A stretch of DNA of 10,491 nucleotides from Deltaproteobacteria bacterium (GTDB lineage Bacteria; SAR324; JACQKK01): assembly GCA_029879595.1 (NCBI GenBank), contig JAOUPZ010000083.1, positions 1 through 10,491 on the forward strand. Reading direction: 5' to 3'. Position numbers and translations under genes: made by a program. This document shows positions 6,882 to 10,491 of the stretch, piece by piece (the first letter of the stretch is position 1; every line of letters begins with the position of its first letter). Under the pieces are notes generated by a model. It saw nothing but the letters and a program-made list of their open reading frames with translations, was not told the DNA's origin and did no database searches.

Positions 6882-8360
6882 ATGAACAGGAAACACCAGA
6901 ATATCACCACTGAACACCGCCCGGCGCGGGGCCGCCCGTTGGAGGCGCTGAGGCTTTTTATCATCATGGCGGCGGCGTTGCCGGTTCTGCTGGCCGCCCT
7001 GGCCCACCCGGCCCTGGCCGCCCCGGATGATCCGGGCAACGATGACCTGCTGGAGGGCTTCGACGATTCCCTCCCCGCCGCGGATACAGACCAGACCGGC
7101 AGCCCGCCCGCCGGGGAGGGGCCGTCCTGGCTGACCTTCGGGGGGTTCCTCCGGCTGGACGCGTCCTATAACTACGCCCACCAGCCGCCCCTGCCCGGTC
7201 AGACTGACTGGCGGGGCTGGTCCAAAATGCGGGGCACGGTGCGCCTGGAAATGGACTTGCGTCCGGGAGCTGGCTGGCGGGCCTTTGTCAGCGGGCAGTC
7301 CTTCCGCGATGGCGTGTACGCCGCCCGGGGACGCGAGAACTATTCCGATGAAGTGCTGGATAATTACGAGGCCGAATCGGAGTTCCGGGAGGTGTTCCTG
7401 CAGGGGAGCCTGCTGCCCAGCCTGGACCTGACCCTGGGGCGGCAGATAGTGGCCTGGGGCAAATCCGATTCGATCAGGGTGGTGGATGTGATCAACCCCA
7501 TCGACTTCAGGGAGCCCGGCATGACCGACCTGGAGGACCTGCGCCTGCCCGTGACCATGACCCGGCTGGATGCCTTTGCCGGCCCCTGGCGGCTCACCAC
7601 CCTGGCCGTGCACGAGGTGCGGTTCGACCGCATGCCTGTACCCGGCAGCGATTTCTTCCTGAGCGAAATGGCCGCGATGAACATGGAGGAGGAAATCCCG
7701 GAGGACGGCGGCCGCAACACCGAATACGGCCTGGCCCTGCAGGGGGAGTTCACCGGCTGGGACATGGGCCTGTACTGGGCGCAGTACTTCGATGACACCC
7801 CGCGGGTGTACGACATCGCCTTCGGTATGCCGCCCAAGGTGAGTTTGCGCCATGAGCGGCTGACCATGGCCGGCGCGGCCTTCAACACCGTGGCGGGCTC
7901 CTGGCTGTTCAAGGCGGAGCTGGCCCGCATCACCGGCTTCCGGTTCTACAACGACCCCGAAAACGTCTATACCCGGATGGATGTGCTGGGCGGGGTGGAA
8001 TACCTGGGTATCACCAACAACACCTTCACCCTGGAGGCGGTGGACCGGCGGCTGCTCGGTTTCCGCCCGGAGCTGGAGGAGAGCCCCGACGCAAAGGTCG
8101 AGGATATTGTGCAGTACTCCCTGTCCTGGCGGGGGAGCTTTCTGCGGGAAAAGCTGGATCTGATGGCCATGGCCAGCTATTTCGGCTCCAGCGCCGAGAT
8201 GGGGGGGATGCAGCGCTATTCGGCATCCTACGAGCTGGCTCCGGCCCTGAATATCACCGGGGGGCTGATGGTCTTCGTACCCGGCGACGGCTCGAACCCC
8301 ATGATATACAACGCCCGGGACAATGACCGCCTGTTTGGCGATATCAAGTGGAGCTTCTGA
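6882..8360 (+). CDS. DUF1302-like outer-membrane beta-barrel protein
   Basis: A 492-residue outer-membrane protein, probably the exit or acceptor end of the RND system. Start ATG 6882 has AAGG (6873-6876) 5 bases upstream. Signal peptide of about 46 residues: basic N-region, hydrophobic core LFIIMAAALPVLLAALAH, cleavage after PALA. The mature N-terminus is acidic and carries DDLLEGFDDSLP (residues 54-65). From about residue 93 the sequence alternates in the manner of amphipathic strands. It includes the DUF1302-like block LGRQIVAWGKSDSIRVVDVI (185-204) followed by NPIDFREPGMTDLEDLRLPV. It ends DIKWSF with a terminal Phe, the usual signal for Bam-dependent barrel insertion. The family is best known from large, poorly characterised barrels near MMPL pumps. 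Family assignment is by motif memory; a porin-like channel is the alternative reading. Its last 17 bases overlap the convergent moeA gene. Confidence 0.85.
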   Translation: MNRKHQNITTEHRPARGRPLEALRLFIIMAAALPVLLAALAHPALAAPDDPGNDDLLEGFDDSLPAADTDQTGSPPAGEGPSWLTFGGFLRLDASYNYAHQPPLPGQTDWRGWSKMRGTVRLEMDLRPGAGWRAFVSGQSFRDGVYAARGRENYSDEVLDNYEAESEFREVFLQGSLLPSLDLTLGRQIVAWGKSDSIRVVDVINPIDFREPGMTDLEDLRLPVTMTRLDAFAGPWRLTTLAVHEVRFDRMPVPGSDFFLSEMAAMNMEEEIPEDGGRNTEYGLALQGEFTGWDMGLYWAQYFDDTPRVYDIAFGMPPKVSLRHERLTMAGAAFNTVAGSWLFKAELARITGFRFYNDPENVYTRMDVLGGVEYLGITNNTFTLEAVDRRLLGFRPELEESPDAKVEDIVQYSLSWRGSFLREKLDLMAMASYFGSSAEMGGMQRYSASYELAPALNITGGLMVFVPGDGSNPMIYNARDNDRLFGDIKWSF

Positions 8361-9639
8361 CAGGCTCCCGGTGCCCGGGCGGGGAGCAGTCCTCCAGCAG
8401 TTCCACGTTCACCCGCGCCCCCGGCTGCAGGTCCGCGCCCCGCTCGTCCAGCACGATAAGGGCGTTGGCCAGCAGTGAATAGTGCCGGGGAAGTTCCAGT
8501 CGACGGTGCAGCGGAGTGACCGTGGGCAGGTCTCCCGGATTATTTTCCAGCCGGGCCGGAATGAAGTGGCTGCACCCGGGCCGGGCCTGTAATGGAGTGC
8601 CGAGGATTGCTCCGGTGCGGAACCGTTCCGTGGCCGTTCTTCCGCAAAGCATCAGCAGCGCCGGCCTGATGAGTATCTCGAAGCCCAGCCAGACCGCCGT
8701 GGGCGGGCCGGGCAGCGCGAAGCACAGGACAACGCTTCCCGCCCCTCCCAGCGTGCCGAAGATGGTGGAGGTGGCCACACTGATCCGGACCCGGTTGAAA
8801 TGGACGCTGGCTCCCAGCCCCTTCAGGATATCCTCCCCGAAGTCGAAGTCGCCCCGGTGCGAGCCCCCGGTGGTGATTATCACCCGGCAGGGTGGCTGCT
8901 CCGCCGAGCCGTTGATGGCCTCGCGCAGTTTTTGCTCGGCGGCGCGGGGGTCGTCCCGGCCGATTCCCAGCAGCACCGGTTCGGCGCCCGTTCCGGCAAT
9001 GAGCCCGGCCAGCAGATGAAGGTTGCTGGCATGGATCTGTCCCGGGCTCAGAATGGTTCCCGGCAGCGCCAGCTCATCCCCCAGCGATAACACTCCCACC
9101 CGGGGCACCCGGAACACCGGGGCCGCCGGCAGGCCCTGGCCGGCCAGCAGGGACAGGTGGCGGGCCGTGAGGGCCTCGCCGCGCTGGCCGATCAGGCTGC
9201 CCTTTTTCAGATGGGCTCCGGCGGGGGTGATGTTCTCGCCCGGCTCCAGGGGCCCTTTCAGCGCAAAGGCTCCCTCCCCCAGGGGTTCGGTATCCTCCTG
9301 CCGCACCACCGCGTCCGCTCCGGCGGGGATTAGCGCGCCGGTCATCACCCGCACGGCACCCCCCGGGGCCACCTCGCCGGCGGGGGCATGGCCCGCCCCC
9401 ACCACCCCGGAAAACTCCAGGCGCACCGGTGCTGCCGGGGACGCGCCCCGGGAATCGGAGCTTTGCAGGGCGAAGCCGTCCATGGCCGACCGGGGCGTGG
9501 GGGGATCGTCGGAGCGGGCGTGGATGTCCCCGGCAAGCACCCGTCCGTGAAGCCGGTCCAGGGGCAGTTCCCCGCTTCCCGGCGGATGCACATGTGAAAG
9601 GATTGTCTCCAGCGCCTGCTGGCAGGAAAGGGCGTCCAT
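8344..9639 (-). CDS. moeA: MoeA-type molybdopterin molybdotransferase, divergent
   Basis: A 431-residue cytoplasmic enzyme family that inserts molybdate into adenylylated molybdopterin, the last step of molybdenum cofactor synthesis. Start ATG (9637-9639, MDALSCQQAL) has GGAG 5 bases upstream. The in-frame ATG at 9694-9696 would add 19 residues atypical of the family. Recognisable motifs: RSAMDGFA (50-57, with Asp54), GGAVRVMTGALIPAGADAVV (93-112, with Thr100), GENITPAGAHLKKG (134-147), LSLGDEL (184-190), TTGGSHRGDFDF (256-267), LPGPPTA (309-315), FEILIRPAL and the domain IV segment LLANALIVLDERGADLQPG. Oddities: the canonical KPGKP loop reads SVATS (287-291), losing both lysines; GGVSxGD has become GGSHRGD and LPGNP has become LPGPP. 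It may be a specialised paralogue. Encoded just downstream of the gene at 9702-10491, probably on the same transcript. Confidence 0.92.
   Translation of the reverse strand: MDALSCQQALETILSHVHPPGSGELPLDRLHGRVLAGDIHARSDDPPTPRSAMDGFALQSSDSRGASPAAPVRLEFSGVVGAGHAPAGEVAPGGAVRVMTGALIPAGADAVVRQEDTEPLGEGAFALKGPLEPGENITPAGAHLKKGSLIGQRGEALTARHLSLLAGQGLPAAPVFRVPRVGVLSLGDELALPGTILSPGQIHASNLHLLAGLIAGTGAEPVLLGIGRDDPRAAEQKLREAINGSAEQPPCRVIITTGGSHRGDFDFGEDILKGLGASVHFNRVRISVATSTIFGTLGGAGSVVLCFALPGPPTAVWLGFEILIRPALLMLCGRTATERFRTGAILGTPLQARPGCSHFIPARLENNPGDLPTVTPLHRRLELPRHYSLLANALIVLDERGADLQPGARVNVELLEDCSPPGHREPVRSST
8364..8387. other. GC-rich inverted repeat in the convergent 3' region
   Basis: GCTCCC (8364-8369) pairs with GGGAGC (8382-8387) across 12 GC-rich bases, just after the barrel stop at 8360 and inside the last codons of moeA. 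There is no T-run on either strand, so it is not a classical terminator. It could still stabilise 3' ends or slow polymerase between the converging genes. Confidence 0.3.
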
Positions 9640-9701
9640 CTTGGCTCCGTTGGTTATGCTGCCGCCATCATGGTTTGCTGAAAGCCAAATGTCCACCGGG
9701 C

Positions 9702-10491
9702 TCAGGGCGGCGGCTCATATTCTGGCTCTCCCACTGGCTCTCCCACTGGCTCTCCCACTGGCACCGGCACTTCCCGGCCATCAAGATCAATTATACAGCC
9801 GTCCCCGGCTCCGTCGGCCCGGGCGTCCCGGAGCAGTTCCCAGCGGGGGTTGTCAGCGAACAGGGCCGGCAGGCCGTATTCCTTCACCCGGCAGTACAGC
9901 CGCTCCTGTCGGTCCAGAAACAGCGATTCGGGCCGCAAGGGCTCCCGGGTGCCATCGTTCAGTTCCACCAGTACCGCCAGTGTTCCCCGGTTCCCCCGGT
10001 TCCCCCGGTTTTCAGGTTTCTCCGGTTTCTCCGGTTTCTCCTTCCGGCCCGGAGCGCCCCGCACCAGCCGCCGCACGCGGTATGGCGGGGAAAGATGCCG
10101 CAGGTAGCGCACATCGTACCCGTCGCCGGTGTGATAGCGCACCCGGTAGCGGCCGCATAAGGGGTCGAAATCCAGGTGCCGCTGGAAGTGCTCCAGGATC
10201 CGCCCCCGCTGAAGCTTCTCGCCCACGAACCAGTTGCCCCGCTCATCCACCACCAGCTCCTCCAGGGTGAATTCCGCCAGTTGCGCGGGGTTTATCTGGG
10301 CGCTCAGGGGCTCTGTTCCCAGCTTTTGCAGCCGGCGGTACCAGCCCCCCGGATAATAGCTGCCAGCCGGCCAGTCTCCTCCGGCCAGGGCCTCCAGCAC
10401 CCGACGCAGAAACACATTGAAATCATCCGGGTACTCACCGGACCGGTGTATTCTTTCCACCAGTTCCCGGGTGCAGGGCAGGATGAAATCG
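9702..10491 (-). CDS. Hypothetical protein with in-frame triplicated repeats, 5'-truncated by the window
   Basis: Not confidently recognised. The frame is open to the window edge (DFILPCTRELVERIHRSGEY...), so GTG 10460 need not be the start; about 262 residues are visible. There is no signal peptide or membrane segment in the visible part. The central part, ELVVDERGNWFVGEKLQRGR, then ILEHFQRHLDFDPLCGRYRVRY, weakly resembles the layout of DUF1285-type proteins (a 'G.W...g..i.r..l...f...L..d..G.Y.v' pattern), but I would not assign it. A charged linker follows with (EKP)3 and (NRG)3. Then comes a second folded-looking segment, LAVLVELNDGTREPLRPESL, with a link to DRQERLYCRVKEYGLPALF, and an acidic tail with (VGEP)3 ending EYEPPP. 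It ends at 9702, 62 bp before the chosen moeA start, in the same direction, which suggests an operon. No functional link to molybdenum cofactor is visible. Confidence 0.75.
   Translation of the reverse strand, partial: DFILPCTRELVERIHRSGEYPDDFNVFLRRVLEALAGGDWPAGSYYPGGWYRRLQKLGTEPLSAQINPAQLAEFTLEELVVDERGNWFVGEKLQRGRILEHFQRHLDFDPLCGRYRVRYHTGDGYDVRYLRHLSPPYRVRRLVRGAPGRKEKPEKPEKPENRGNRGNRGTLAVLVELNDGTREPLRPESLFLDRQERLYCRVKEYGLPALFADNPRWELLRDARADGAGDGCIIDLDGREVPVPVGEPVGEPVGEPEYEPPP
9723..9758 (-). repeat. 12-bp tandem repeat, three perfect copies, encoding (VGEP)3
   Basis: Top-strand unit tggctctcccac at 9723-9734, 9735-9746 and 9747-9758, followed by a partial TGGC. It encodes VGEP repeated in the C-terminal tail of the hypothetical protein, so copy-number change keeps the reading frame. 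Confidence 0.95.
9984..10010 (-). repeat. 9-bp tandem repeat encoding (NRG)3
   Basis: Top-strand units tccccggtt (9984-9992), cccccggtt (9993-10001) and cccccggtt (10002-10010) differ at one base. They encode Asn-Arg-Gly three times in the linker of the hypothetical protein. Confidence 0.93.
10014..10040 (-). repeat. 9-bp tandem repeat encoding (EKP)3
   Basis: Top-strand units aggtttctc (10014-10022), cggtttctc (10023-10031) and cggtttctc (10032-10040) differ at one base. They encode Glu-Lys-Pro three times, three bases from the NRG repeat, giving a charged and probably flexible linker. Confidence 0.93.

Noticed and set aside
6561..7853. Long open frame on the - strand (430 codons) opposite the barrel gene
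   Set aside because: It is rich in Gly, His, Gln and Pro, matches no family, and the + strand carries a signal peptide, barrel features and a ribosome site.
8516..9550. Open frames on the + strand opposite moeA (167 and 175 codons)
   Set aside because: They are shadows of the moeA coding strand, with no ribosome sites, no motifs and biased composition.
9640..9696. 19-residue N-terminal extension of MoeA from ATG 9694-9696
   Set aside because: GGAG sits at proper spacing before ATG 9639 and the protein then begins as MoeA usually does. The alternative stays possible, since it would start 5 bases after the upstream stop.

Overview
The window is high-G+C DNA from a Gram-negative bacterium with a typical outer membrane. 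It encodes a beta-barrel protein ending in Phe, a LolA-like periplasmic protein and two RND permeases. The combination of COG1033-type RND permease, outer-membrane lipoprotein-sorting-like protein and DUF1302-like barrel fits Desulfobacterota or another proteobacterial lineage best. That placement is an inference from gene content, not a measured result. I see no tRNA, rRNA, CRISPR array, insertion sequence or phage gene.

Left and centre (1-8360, all + strand): a putative trans-envelope transport locus. It opens with the C-terminal three quarters of an RND/MMPL permease (1-2019), closed by a clear intrinsic terminator (2029-2058). Next comes a strong-looking promoter (TTGACA at 2061) whose start region is covered by an array of GTGACT/AGTCAC palindromes (2089-2190). 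The array leads into a TetR/AcrR-family regulator (about 2351-2986). After it come a complete second RND permease (3169-5784), a LolA-like outer-membrane lipoprotein-sorting family protein (5866-6795) and a DUF1302-like outer-membrane barrel (6882-8360). The simplest reading is that the TetR protein represses its own promoter and possibly the downstream genes. The RND pump, periplasmic carrier and barrel would then move a hydrophobic substrate, such as a lipid, from the inner membrane to the outer membrane. The substrate cannot be read from the sequence.

Right (8344-10491, - strand): a divergent MoeA-type molybdopterin molybdotransferase, and upstream of it the 3' part of an unrecognised protein-coding gene that runs off the window edge. 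The moeA 3' end overlaps the barrel gene's 3' end by 17 bp in convergent orientation.

The observations most worth following are: the multi-palindrome operator array before tetR; the two paralogous RND pumps, one of which lacks the TM4 aspartate; a short EGFDD motif shared by the first RND protein and the barrel; the tripled 18-bp repeat in the LolA-like signal peptide; the loss of the KPGKP motif in MoeA; and three separate in-frame triplet repeats in the terminal gene.
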